A DNA stretch of 64,000 nucleotides, taken from positions 20,047,798 through 20,111,797 of the forward strand of contig CM055113.1 in the NCBI GenBank assembly GCA_029204225.1. The letters are read 5' to 3'. Below the pieces are notes generated by a model. It saw nothing but the letters and a program-made list of their open reading frames with translations. It was not told the DNA's origin and made no database searches. Shown in pieces: positions 1 to 8,740 of this stretch (position 1 is its first letter; each line of letters starts with the position of its first letter). Both the position numbers and the translations under genes were made by a program. This DNA comes from Diphasiastrum complanatum (taxonomy: Eukaryota > Streptophyta > Lycopodiopsida > Lycopodiales > Lycopodiaceae).

Positions 1-648
1 GGTTCAAGATGCAAGATTCAAAACCAGTCTTGTTGATGTGAAGTCTTGTTGATGTTCAAGCAACACCCCCAGCACCTTGTCCTCCTACATTTAGATCCAC
101 CTCACGTTCCACCATGCCTTAGAGCACTATTCGTCAGTCCTTTCGATGGGGAACAATCATGCAATTGATAGGGCGATGGCTGACATGTTCTATACTCTGA
201 TCTGCCATTTGCTATAGCAGACACCCACCTATTCAAAGATGCCATTATTGTTGTGATTGCATGCACCCCTGCCTATAGGCCCCCGACCACTGAGGCCGGT
301 GGGATAAGTTCCATCGACCCATTCATGCAATGGCTCATCTACTACACCCTCTATGGCAGTCACCTAGCCTCAAGGTTCAGTACAGCAAGTACAAAAGCCA
401 ATTGGGAGCATTCTCGAGGGAATTGATGACGGAGAGAGATAGCAGAGTTCGGGTAGTTACATGGGGGGGGGGGGGGGGCGGGTTTGGGGACCTCACACTT
501 GTTTTGATGAGGCTTGTGCTTCACGTCCTCTCACAGGTATTTACCATAAGATTTTTTTTCTTTTATGTTCATTGTTGTCTTTTTTTTCTCTATGGTAGTG
601 TTTTCGAGAAAGGTTTAACTTAATTATATTGTGCATATTGTTTTTAGG
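1..648. other. No supported gene; poly-G tract at 463-478
   Basis: Short open frames only, none with recognisable motifs. A run of 16 G lies at 463-478. An AG acceptor-like site (tgtttttag) just precedes 649, where the plus-strand coding remnant described next may begin. Confidence 0.4.
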
Positions 649-1140
649 ACTGCTCGGCATCGGCATGTGAGAAACTGGAGCACCTGGGTGCTTGTTCACA
701 AAAAGTGCAAAAGGCTATCGGTGGAGTAGTGTGAGAGGTTGGTGTTTTGCAACACCAACAGCAGGTTAGTTCGCCGCGTTGGGGGCTTTCCATCTTGGAA
801 TTGAACCCATATGACTGTGTGATTATTTTTGAGGATGGGACAGAGCCAACTGCATATGAGGAGGATATCATGGCAGAGATTTACGAGGATATCCAGCATG
901 AGGCCCTCTGTCAAAGACGATTGATACACAGGCCACCAAGGCCCCCACCAACAAAGCTGCATCCGACCATGATGTTCCCGATGGTACATCCCTTTTAGAG
1001 TCTACTATGCCTACTCAAGTAATGAAATTCCTTGTTTTAAGTTACGAAATTACAAATTAAACAATTGAATTGCTTATGGGCTTTCTGAATGAGTTGGCTT
1101 TGTGATACTAACCTTGTGTCCTCGATGTGTAGGAGGATCA
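649..1140 (+). pseudogene. Decayed plus-strand coding remnant, left part (unidentified)
   Basis: I do not recognise the family. An exon-like stretch follows an acceptor at about 648. A second open stretch (747-1012) reads acidic residues (EEDIMAEIYEDIQ) and then, in another frame, a Ser/Thr-rich tail ending MPTQ at a possible donor (caa|gtaatg). A further acceptor (gatgtgtag) precedes 1133, and gaggatca then meets the Gypsy element. Joining it to the sequence after 7122 continues as EDQHACPSEDVDHG, so the Gypsy seems to have landed in an exon. Frame changes suggest decay. A domesticated-transposase or plant-mobile-domain type protein is possible but not shown. Confidence 0.35.
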
Positions 1141-1514
1141 AAGTTACAAGCTAAGATTCACTAGCTATGCTAGAAAGCAGGACTTAAGCTAGAAAGCAGG
1201 AAGAGAATGCTTAAGGAGGCTAAAGAGGAGCAATCATCATAAACTGAATAAAGGAATACAATGATGCCCTACTTATACCCTCTCCCTGAATCAAATGGAG
1301 GATTCAAAAAAGGGAGGGAAAAGGATTTGGAGGGAAAATAGTGCGCCCTCCCAATAGGAGGACCCCCGCTCCAAATCAATGTGACCAAGTCCTAAAAATA
1401 TAACCAAATAGGGCCCAAGGCTAGTATATGAATAAAAAGGGCCCTTAGGCCTGCTTATGCATAATAACAATAAAAGAATGGACGCGGCGAATGTAATGAG
1501 CCAAGTCCATAACT
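1141..1514 (-). repeat. Gypsy 3' LTR (left copy)
   Basis: Nearly identical to 6750-7122, with scattered substitutions (for example aagttacaag against aatttacaag). Its right edge meets a purine tract (minus strand ctacaggggag) typical of second-strand priming. Termini are non-canonical: AAGTTA at the left and TAACT at the right. Confidence 0.85.
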
Positions 1515-1525
1515 CTCCCCTGTAG
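1515..1525 (-). promoter_or_regulatory. Polypurine tract of the Gypsy element
   Basis: Minus strand ctacaggggag lies immediately upstream of the 3' LTR, the expected place for plus-strand DNA priming. Confidence 0.65.
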
Positions 1526-1731
1526 AAAAACAAAGCCCTCCACCGGCTAGCAAGCATAATGACTATCTAAAATAATAATGTAAGCATGCTAAATACTGAA
1601 AAATCACGAACTAATGGAAACACTGATGGAGAGGACATAAGTCGTCACAACAGATACCCCAAAAGTATCATAACTGTGTAAAGCAAGTACTAAGCAAATA
1701 GTACAATAAAGAATAGTCATAACTAGCCGAA

Positions 1732-2403
1732 TCATGAAGTAGAGGGATCATCTACAATGATATCTGTAGTAGAGGAAAGAACTAAAGCCATGAGGGCTCG
1801 AGCCTGATTTGCCAATAATGGTGTATGATAAAACACATCAATAGGCTCCCATGTGGCCTCCTCAACAGGACGACCATCCCACTGGATCAAAAATTGAATC
1901 TGTCGGCAGCGTCGACTATGGTGAAGGCGAACCTGGTGAATGGCAGCTGGTAAGAAAGGGAACAGCTCAGGATCAACATCATGGCGACGAAGGGAACATT
2001 TTGGCCGCGTCATCAGAAACCAAGCAATATGGAACAGCCAAGAATACCAAGGAACCAGAAGAAGATCAAGCAGCAACCAGGAATGCCAAGGTATCTGTAA
2101 TGCCCAAGCTAGTAGAGGATCAGCCCAAAAGATAGGGACATCATACCAAGGTATCCAAAAAACCCGAGAAGGTAGAACTGCATCAGCAACGGGAAGCCAA
2201 TAAGGAAACTGGAAAAGAGATGGACACTCATCGCGAATAGCCGCATCATACACGTAACCATCAACCATATGTGCAAGGTGAAAAGGTAGCAGCATCGGAA
2301 GACCAGCACCAAAGAGTAGGAACATAAGTAGGAGGACAAGCACGCTGTAACAGCATGGAAAAGCAAGCGATATGCCAGGAAACATGGAGCATAAAGAGAT
2401 CAT
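1732..2403 (-). CDS. Gypsy ORF with C-terminal chromodomain-like motif
   Basis: The open frame encodes 223 residues. Residues about 154-193 resemble the chromodomain that ends chromovirus integrases: a basic stretch (HHSRRCRQ), FLIQW with W175, and EEATWEP with W185. In chromoviruses this domain directs integration to particular chromatin. Residues 1-145 are hydrophobic and Trp-rich, look unlike any integrase, and may be a chance translation of the repetitive stretch upstream. The integrase core that normally precedes the chromodomain is missing, so the native start is unknown. Overlapping frames in this stretch are shadows. Confidence 0.6.
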   Translation of the reverse strand: MISLCSMFPGISLAFPCCYSVLVLLLMFLLFGAGLPMLLPFHLAHMVDGYVYDAAIRDECPSLFQFPYWLPVADAVLPSRVFWIPWYDVPIFWADPLLAWALQIPWHSWLLLDLLLVPWYSWLFHIAWFLMTRPKCSLRRHDVDPELFPFLPAAIHQVRLHHSRRCRQIQFLIQWDGRPVEEATWEPIDVFYHTPLLANQARALMALVLSSTTDIIVDDPSTS

Positions 2404-3856
2404 CCTGACAAAGGATAGCTAAAATGGAGAAATATGCACCAGCATGGTCAAAAGCCCAAGGTATCCATAAGGCCCATGAATGAAAAGTAGCAATGGCACA
2501 CGGTACCCTCAAGGCCCATATTACGAGAAGAGCAACATGCCAAAAGCTCCAGAAGGTCCAAGAAATCAATGCAATCATCTCAAAAGACATGATGCATGAA
2601 AACAGTAGCAACAAATCTAGAAATAGTAGAGGCCCCAACTAAAAAACTGTAGCCAAAAAACTCATCCAGAAAGACCTCATACGGACATACCAATCCATCA
2701 TAGGATACACCAAAAACGGATGGAGAATCGGATGACCCATCGGAACTGGCCGCAAGTGTAATCCCAAAGTACACACCAGGCGCACAAGTGAGGAATAGAA
2801 GAAATGCACTGGAACGAGGAACAAGATCCGCAACATTAGTAGCAGCATCGGAGCAATATCCACGTGTAGCTAGGAATGAGTATCAAAGCACATATGAGCA
2901 ACACTGAAGTATATGGCGACAACATCCCCAAAAACTATCCAAGAGAGGAGAAGGAACTCTCTCAAGGTACCCTGATGGTCTCGGAACACCAGAACAAAGT
3001 GGCAACTCAGCATCGGAGACCAAGCGATATGGAGCAACCCGAAATGATGGGGAACCTGAAGATCACCCGGACAAACAGTAGCTGGAACGGAGGCAATAAC
3101 CCAAGCCATCAAGATATGCCAAGCCTGACAATGAGCAACAATCCAAGGCACAAATAGAGAGCCACATGCATAATCATAGAGATATCGGCACCATAGGCGA
3201 TCAGTAATATGGAAAAACCAGCACCAATCAACAGGTCCAAATGAAAACCAAGCTATATGTAATAACCAGGAATGCCATATAGCCATAGCATCGGCATGGA
3301 CTGCAGGAAACCTATATGTAGAAACACAAGGAGACTGAAGGATCCCTGTATACTCATCTAGAAAAATCCCTGCATATAAATACCCTAGATAAGTGATAGT
3401 GACCATCTGGCAAATATCCTCGGATGGAAAATGTGTAACGGTAAGGGCGAAAGGCTCATGAATCATGTCAGGAATCGTAGAAATATCATGAGGCAGATTA
3501 CAAACCTCAAGCAGAGATCCATGGAATAAAGCAAAAGAAGATACAACCTGATCACCAATAGCGAGGGCACCAGCAAACGTGGACCTGTGAAGAACCCCAT
3601 AGAAATCAGCAGGAACATCGGCCATAACGGACTCAAGAGATGGAGATATAGAGACCAATGGAGAAGATATTGTACCAACCACCGAACCAGGAGGGCTATC
3701 TGAAGTATGCGCAAAAGCAATAGTAGAAATACCACCAAGGTATACGGCCTCAATATCAATGAAACCAGGAATGACCACCGAATACGATATCTGTGAATCA
3801 AGGCATATAGACGCAAGGCACGTAGCAACAACCTGTAAATCCGGAGCAGCATCAAC
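2404..3856 (-). repeat. Repetitive unassigned interior of the Gypsy element
   Basis: This stretch lies between protease and chromodomain, where RT, RNase H and integrase (normally about 3 kb) should be. Plus-strand motifs such as accaagcgatatggag, accaagcaatatgg and aggaatgcca recur at irregular spacing, so it looks built from degenerate short repeats. A 302-residue open frame (2870-3778, minus) exists but shows no RT or integrase motif, and its repeated WHSWLL/HIAWF phrases mirror the DNA repeats. I do not assign a protein function. Confidence 0.5.
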
Positions 3857-5074
3857 CTAAGTAAGAGGACCCACGGACGGTGAAAGTGAAGCAGCAACTA
3901 ATGTACTCTGAATGGAAAGAAGAGCTGCATCATGAGCCTTTGGCAGGCTACGCATAAACTGCTTCCCAGTAACCAACTGATAGTCACCCTGGGAATCAAT
4001 ACCAGAAAGTAAGTGATGTCGATCAACATGTGTAAAAGACAGTGTCTGATGAGAAAGATCCACAGCAACAGTACCAAGTGACAAAAACCAATCTGCACCA
4101 AAAATAATGTCATAGCGCTCCAGAGGAATAATATAGAAATCTGCCTGTCCAGAGAAGTCACCAATGCTATAGTCCAAGCCCAGAAACATCTGAGAACTGG
4201 AAAAAGAATGGGAACGAGCAACCTCGACACTGAGAGATTGTGTAGCAGAAATAGGTGTAGCATGAATCCTGGTGGAAATGTAACTGCTAATAAATGAATG
4301 TGTACTGCCCGTATCCACCAAAGCACTATACTCTCGCCCCAAAATGCGAACACGTAACCGAATAGAACGAGGACCAGGATGCCCACTAGCCCAAGTAGCA
4401 TAAGCAAGCTGTGCATGGCAAGCGGCGGAAGTAGGATCATCAGGAAGCGGGTCAACCAGCTCATCAACAGAATGTGGGTCAGGAGTATCAAGAATCTGGA
4501 TATAAACATCAAAATCATCAGGAGTAAGAGCCTCATGGTAAAAAACAGCGGTGGGAGGACCAAGAGGAACGGTAGTAGAAGAAGCCAAAGTAGGAGAAGC
4601 AGTGGAATGAGAGCAAGAAAAACGAGAAGAAGTGGATAACTCAGGATACTTATGCTGCAAGGTAGTAGCCAAGGAGATAGCATCTGAGAGAGTAAGAGAC
4701 TGAAAAGATGAGACATCATACCATAAGGAGTCTCTAAGACCGACAATAAAACGTGAAATAAGCTCTGTAGGATGAAGATCAGTAAAAAGGTAGGAAAGCT
4801 CAATAGACTGATCAATATAAGCAGCCAAATCACTAGTATGGTGAAGGCTACGAAACAGATCACGTTGGCGAACCAACCACTGTGGGTCAATCATAGCCAT
4901 ACGAAGATAATGACGAAAAGTAGGCCATATATGTAACCCCTCACGAGTAGGCTCAGAGCAATAAACATGCCACCAAGTCTGAGCTCTACCATCTAAATGT
5001 AATGCGGCCAACTGCACTTTCTGGGTTTCAGTCTTGGGATATATAAGAAAATAGGTCTCTAATTTAAAGAACAA
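3857..5074 (-). CDS. Gypsy gag (C-terminal part) and aspartic protease
   Basis: The 405-codon frame begins inside gag. Residues 1-140 match the retrotransposon gag fold (LAALHLDGRAQTWW, then a Trp/Pro-rich helical region with FIVGLRDSLW). Residues 250-345 form a retropepsin-like protease with the catalytic motif LVDTGSTHSF (D254) and the FGADWFLSLG segment. No CCHC zinc knuckle appears between gag and protease, which is unusual. A stop follows protease by about 65 residues, with no RT. A one-base frameshift near 5075 separates it from the N-terminal gag frame. Confidence 0.8.
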   Translation of the reverse strand: MFFKLETYFLIYPKTETQKVQLAALHLDGRAQTWWHVYCSEPTREGLHIWPTFRHYLRMAMIDPQWLVRQRDLFRSLHHTSDLAAYIDQSIELSYLFTDLHPTELISRFIVGLRDSLWYDVSSFQSLTLSDAISLATTLQHKYPELSTSSRFSCSHSTASPTLASSTTVPLGPPTAVFYHEALTPDDFDVYIQILDTPDPHSVDELVDPLPDDPTSAACHAQLAYATWASGHPGPRSIRLRVRILGREYSALVDTGSTHSFISSYISTRIHATPISATQSLSVEVARSHSFSSSQMFLGLDYSIGDFSGQADFYIIPLERYDIIFGADWFLSLGTVAVDLSHQTLSFTHVDRHHLLSGIDSQGDYQLVTGKQFMRSLPKAHDAALLSIQSTLVAASLSPSVGPLT

Positions 5075-5523
5075 TTTTCCAAGATATTCCCGTCAGACGA
5101 ACCAGAATAAATAGTAAGCTGGATGCGATCACGAAAATCATGAGCAAAATGGGGCTCAGGATTACCTGAAAAAGTAGGAGAAGGAAATCCTGGTGGTGCG
5201 TAGGGAAATCCAAGTGGTGGTACAGAAGACCCGAAAGGAGACCCATAAGGACTAGCAGTATATGAAGAGAGACCAAACGTACTACCAAAAGCACCTCCTG
5301 AAGATGAAGCAGGAGCAGGCGTACTCAAAATAGGAAATAAAGGTGCTTTACCAGGACAATGAAGAATGTTTGGGGGGATGGTATCCCCTCGTGGTAGGAT
5401 AGTCTCAAGGCTAGAAAGAACACGATCAATACGACTCTCAAGATGATCCATGCGGGCATCAATATGTGTAAAACGATCATCTAAAGAGCTCTACGGTGGG
5501 TATTCTGATGAAGAAGTTGCCAT
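5059..5523 (-). pseudogene. Gypsy gag N-terminal part, broken
   Basis: A probable gag start is the ATG at 5523 (MATSSSEYPP). An in-frame TAG at 5493-5491 interrupts it after ten codons, and the frame reopens at MDHLES (5451). The protein is a Pro/Gly/Ser-rich N-terminus leading into FRDRIQLTIYSG. It then runs out of frame near 5075, where the 405-codon gag-protease frame takes over. This copy therefore needs at least two corrections to read gag continuously and is unlikely to make its own capsid protein. Confidence 0.7.
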
Positions 5524-5599
5524 AGGGACTAAGGAAGAGACAAAACCTGAGGGAGAGGACGTTTGTCGTCACCCCAACTTAGTCTAACTTCCAAAATCA

Positions 5600-6736
5600 C
5601 CAAAAATGGCACAGAAACAGCCAATCAAGATGGATAATAATCAAAAAGTAGGGGGCTGAGAAAGTAGAATAATAGACAGCAAATGTGCAAGGCCAATAAG
5701 TAGAAGGGTTCTAACAAAATGGAAAAAGGAAAGAGGAGGGTGTGAGGCAGCAAAATAACAAATATGAGAGGGAAATAGGGGGCTGGAAAAAGAGCAGTAT
5801 GTGAACAAAAAGAGAGCAAGTAGGTGCAAAAAGGAAGTACAAATGGGCGCAAGCAACACCTGGGTGGGTGCTGATCCGTTGTCCAATCAGTAGTGCCAAC
5901 AAAGAGAGGTAAAAGCTGAAGGTATGACAGAATAGATGCGCCAACCAGCCACCAATCCGAATCCTCAACTCGCGCCAAATAAGCTGAAAAAAGTGCTGAA
6001 AGAGGGCGTTAGACAGCCGACAAATAATCAGCAAAATGAGCAGCAAGTCGATGGAGAAATCCGTCGAGAATGGTGAGATAATAGGGCGCTGGGCAGCAAC
6101 TACCAAGATCCACAATATGCTGAAAAGTAGGCTGGAAAGGGTGCTAAAGTAAGGCGACGATCAGCCTCCAATCAATAGCCGAAACGGACAGCAAGTCAAA
6201 AGAACCGCTGAAAATGAGACGGTAGTAGGGCGCTGGACAGCCTCCAATCAATATCAAAAATGGACAGCAAATCGGTGACGAAAAGTGTCAAAAATGATGA
6301 GGTGGTAGGACGCTGGTCAATAGCTACCAAATCTGCAAAAACAATGAAAATCTGCCATTAAAATGGACGAAAGTGATGGGTTACCGCTGAAAATGAGACG
6401 GTAGTAGGGCGCTGGACAGCATCCAATCAATATCAAAAATGGACAGCAAATCGGTGACGAAAAGTGTCGAAAATGATGAGGTAGTAGGGCACTGGGCAAT
6501 AGCTACCAAATCTGCAAAAACAATGAAAATCTGCCCAAAAAAATCGACGAAAGTGATGGGTTAGCAGGGCGCTGGACAGCCTCCACCAAAACTGCAAAAA
6601 ATGATGAAGAAATCGTCGAAAGTCATGGGCAGTAGGGTGCTGGACAGCCACCACCAATCTGCAAAAATGACGGAGAAAAATCGATGAAAGTGATGGGTGG
6701 TAGGGCGCTGGACAGCCTCCACCAATCTGCAGGAAA
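5600..6736. repeat. Tandem-repeat leader of the Gypsy element
   Basis: Between primer-binding site and gag lies about 1.1 kb of repeats. The phrase agtagggcgctggacagc recurs at least six times. A higher-order unit of about 179 bp is clear from ccgctgaaaatgagac at 6205 and again at 6384. Short minus-strand frames here are repeat translations, not genes. Confidence 0.75.
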
Positions 6737-6737
6737 G

Positions 6738-6749
6738 TGCTCTGATATC
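6738..6749 (-). promoter_or_regulatory. Primer-binding site of the Gypsy element
   Basis: Minus strand gatatcagagca matches the tggtatcagagc initiator-tRNA-Met complement used by many plant LTR elements, apart from the first bases. It abuts the right LTR. Confidence 0.7.
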
Positions 6750-7122
6750 AATTTACAAGCTAAGATTCACTAGCTATGCTAGAAAGCAAGACTTCAGCTA
6801 GAAAGCAGGAAGAGAATGCTTAAGGAGGCTAAAGAGGAGCAATCATCATAAACTGAATAAAGGAATACAATGATGCCCTACTTATACCCTCTCCCTGAAT
6901 CAAATGGAGGATTCAAAAAAGGGAGGGAAAAGGATTTGGAGGGAAAATAGTGCGCCCTCCCAATAGGAGGACCCCCACTCTAAATCAATGTGACCAAGTC
7001 CTAAAAATATAACCAAATAGGGCCCAAGGCTAGTATATGAATAATAAGGGCCCTTAGGCCTGCTTATGCATAATAACAATAAAGAATGAACGCGGCGAAT
7101 GTAATGAGCCAAGTCCATAACT
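6750..7122 (-). repeat. Gypsy 5' LTR (right copy)
   Basis: Partner of 1141-1514. It ends at ccataact, directly followed by atca, which also precedes the left LTR. Confidence 0.85.
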
Positions 7123-7617
7123 ATCAGCATGCATGCCCATCAGAGGATGTGGACCATGGGCAAGAGGAGGTAGCAGCAGCTTTGGCTTCACACACATTTC
7201 CCCTACGGCTAGTGGGCCAGAGTACGTCGATCCAGATGTAGAGATGCAGAGCCGAATGATGAGATGTTGGATTGCTTACTAGAGACCATGTTGAGCACAG
7301 AGGGAGATTTTTATGGTAGGTCCACTCGCAATGTATGAGCTAGGGCTATTGGTAGATCCAGCAGTAGGCCCAACCTAGCTAACTTGTGTGTGCGGGAAGA
7401 CTAGGAGCATGTGCCCCCCCGTACATCTACCGCCCACCCAGTACCTAGGGGCAGGGGTAGATCAGGAGCCAGGAGCACGTGCCCCCAGTACATCTTCTGC
7501 CCACCCATACCTAGAGGTAGGGGTAGGGGCAAAGGGTTAGGAATCGGATTTAGCCATGGTAGGAGTCAGTCTACTAGAGGCAGAGGCAGAGGGAGAGGCA
7601 AACGTAGAGCTGGGTAG
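7123..7617 (+). pseudogene. Decayed plus-strand coding remnant, right part (Arg/Gly-rich tail)
   Basis: This continues the reading left of the Gypsy (EDQ|HACPSEDVDHGQEE). It shifts frame several times: EYVDPDVEMQSRMM, then DFYGRSTRN followed by a stop. It ends in an open frame at 7411-7617 rich in RGRGRG motifs, with a stop at 7617. Such RG-rich tails are common in plant transposon-derived and RNA-binding proteins. I cannot name the family. Several frame changes plus the inserted element indicate a pseudogene. Confidence 0.4.
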
Positions 7618-7729
7618 CTCGTCGCCAGCTCACCAGATGTTAGAGAGAGTCCCCTCTTAGCCTCAGGAAATATCTCACCCTAGGATTTTCTTTCACAATA
7701 TTATTTTAATAGACATACATTGTTTCTTT

Positions 7730-7762
7730 ATGTATCTGGCGTACAACGAACGCCAGATACAT
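7730..7762. repeat. Perfect 12-bp hairpin
   Basis: Arms atgtatctggcg (7730-7741) and cgccagatacat (7751-7762) flank a 9-base loop. No element ends or target duplications are evident around it. Confidence 0.8.
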
Positions 7763-8335
7763 AGACCTTGTTCTTTATGGATTTTATGTTTATGGCTCGT
7801 CCCTAAACCTCGTTCTCGTTATATGGTGATTATGCTCTGGTTTCGTTACGTTTCATTTGAAATGTTTCATGGTTTTTATAATTTTACGATTTTGTTGATA
7901 ATATTATGGTACTAGGTTGGACCGTAGTTTAAATGAAAAATAGATCGTTCCATAACTTAAGTAATTTAGCCGAGCATCGTACATTTTTGAAATCGAGAGA
8001 TGACTTGTGAAATTCTCTATACAAGAGATAAATTTGCATTTGACTCCTAGGTGCAAACAAATTGTTGTTCGTTTGTGATTGTTTTCATTGACAGGAATTA
8101 AATTCTTGGAAGGTACAATATTGAATTTAAAAAGAGCTCTCTTCAAAATTGAAATCTTGTACTCTTAAGTTAGACATGAGTAGTTAAATATATTTCTAGT
8201 TAATTTTATCTTATTTTCAATTAATGCTGATTTTTTTATGCATTATTTAGAATTTTTCTTTGTAAATTAAATACGAATTTTTTTTAGAATCTAAGGTGCC
8301 ATGTTCTAAAACGGTGTATGTGTTTTTTCAGGAAA

Positions 8336-8354
8336 ACCTAACCCTAACCCTAAA
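8336..8354. repeat. Interstitial telomere-like motif
   Basis: The sequence acctaaccctaaccctaaa contains two near-perfect plant telomere units. It is too short to be an old telomere and may be chance. Confidence 0.5.
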
Positions 8355-8590
8355 ACGTGTATTGCAATTTCGGAGCAAAGCTAGAGAAAAGAAGAACCAG
8401 CATCATATGGACCAAGTTTTTAAAGAGTTGTTCAGTATTTTATACACTATTGATACTTTTTACTTTATGTTAAAATTGTGCCTAATGTAAATGCATGGCA
8501 GGCCAATCCTAATCAAGCTCACATTGGAACATTACAAACCCAGTTTTCAAGAAATGTAAAAATTCCGCATGCCAACAGAAGTATAACTAC

Positions 8591-8740
8591 CTTTGCTCGT
8601 GAGAACATCAGAGTAAGGCCATAAGTATGGGCCATGGCTTCAAAATTCCCAGGCACATTATCTGGTATACTTGCTTGAACCCAAAGCCTAGAGAAGAGAA
8701 GTGCAACCTGATGGCCACTGAGCCTGACAGCTGTCATTTC
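8591..8740 (-). CDS. SRL2: EFR3-like coding exon 12 (residues 642-691)
   Basis: Fifty codons from EMTAVRLSGHQ to LMFSRAK. It contains the conserved LLFSRLWVQA and NFEAMAHTY motifs. Acceptor gtgacag, donor aaag|gtagtt, phase 0 at both ends. It is the last exon visible. Confidence 0.9.

Larger units (their letters stand above)
1141..7122 (-). mobile_element. Non-autonomous Gypsy-like LTR retrotransposon (gag-protease-chromodomain, no pol)
   Basis: Two LTRs of about 373 bp (1141-1514 and 6750-7122) bound a 5.2-kb interior read on the minus strand. A primer-binding site resembling the initiator-tRNA-Met complement abuts the right LTR, and a purine tract abuts the left one. The interior runs: repetitive leader, gag, aspartic protease (VDTGS), a 1.5-kb repetitive unassigned stretch, then a chromodomain-like C-terminus. 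No RT YxDD box, RNase H or integrase DDE region is visible between protease and chromodomain. The LTR ends are AGTTA/TAACT rather than TG/CA. A possible 4-bp target duplication (atca) lies at 1137-1140 and 7123-7126. A parasitic element using another Gypsy's enzymes is the simplest reading. Confidence 0.8.
7618..8590. other. AT-rich spacer, probably host intron 12
   Basis: No coding exon of the host gene is recognisable here. It holds a perfect 12-bp inverted repeat at 7730-7762 and a short telomere-like motif at 8336-8354. Confidence 0.5.

Noticed and set aside
3898..4890. 330-codon minus-strand frame overlapping Gypsy gag-protease
   Set aside because: It is the shadow frame of the 405-codon gag-protease ORF. 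Leu/Ile/Phe-rich, no motif.
8341..8354. Internal telomere or chromosome end
   Set aside because: Only about two repeat units, so it cannot be distinguished from a chance motif.
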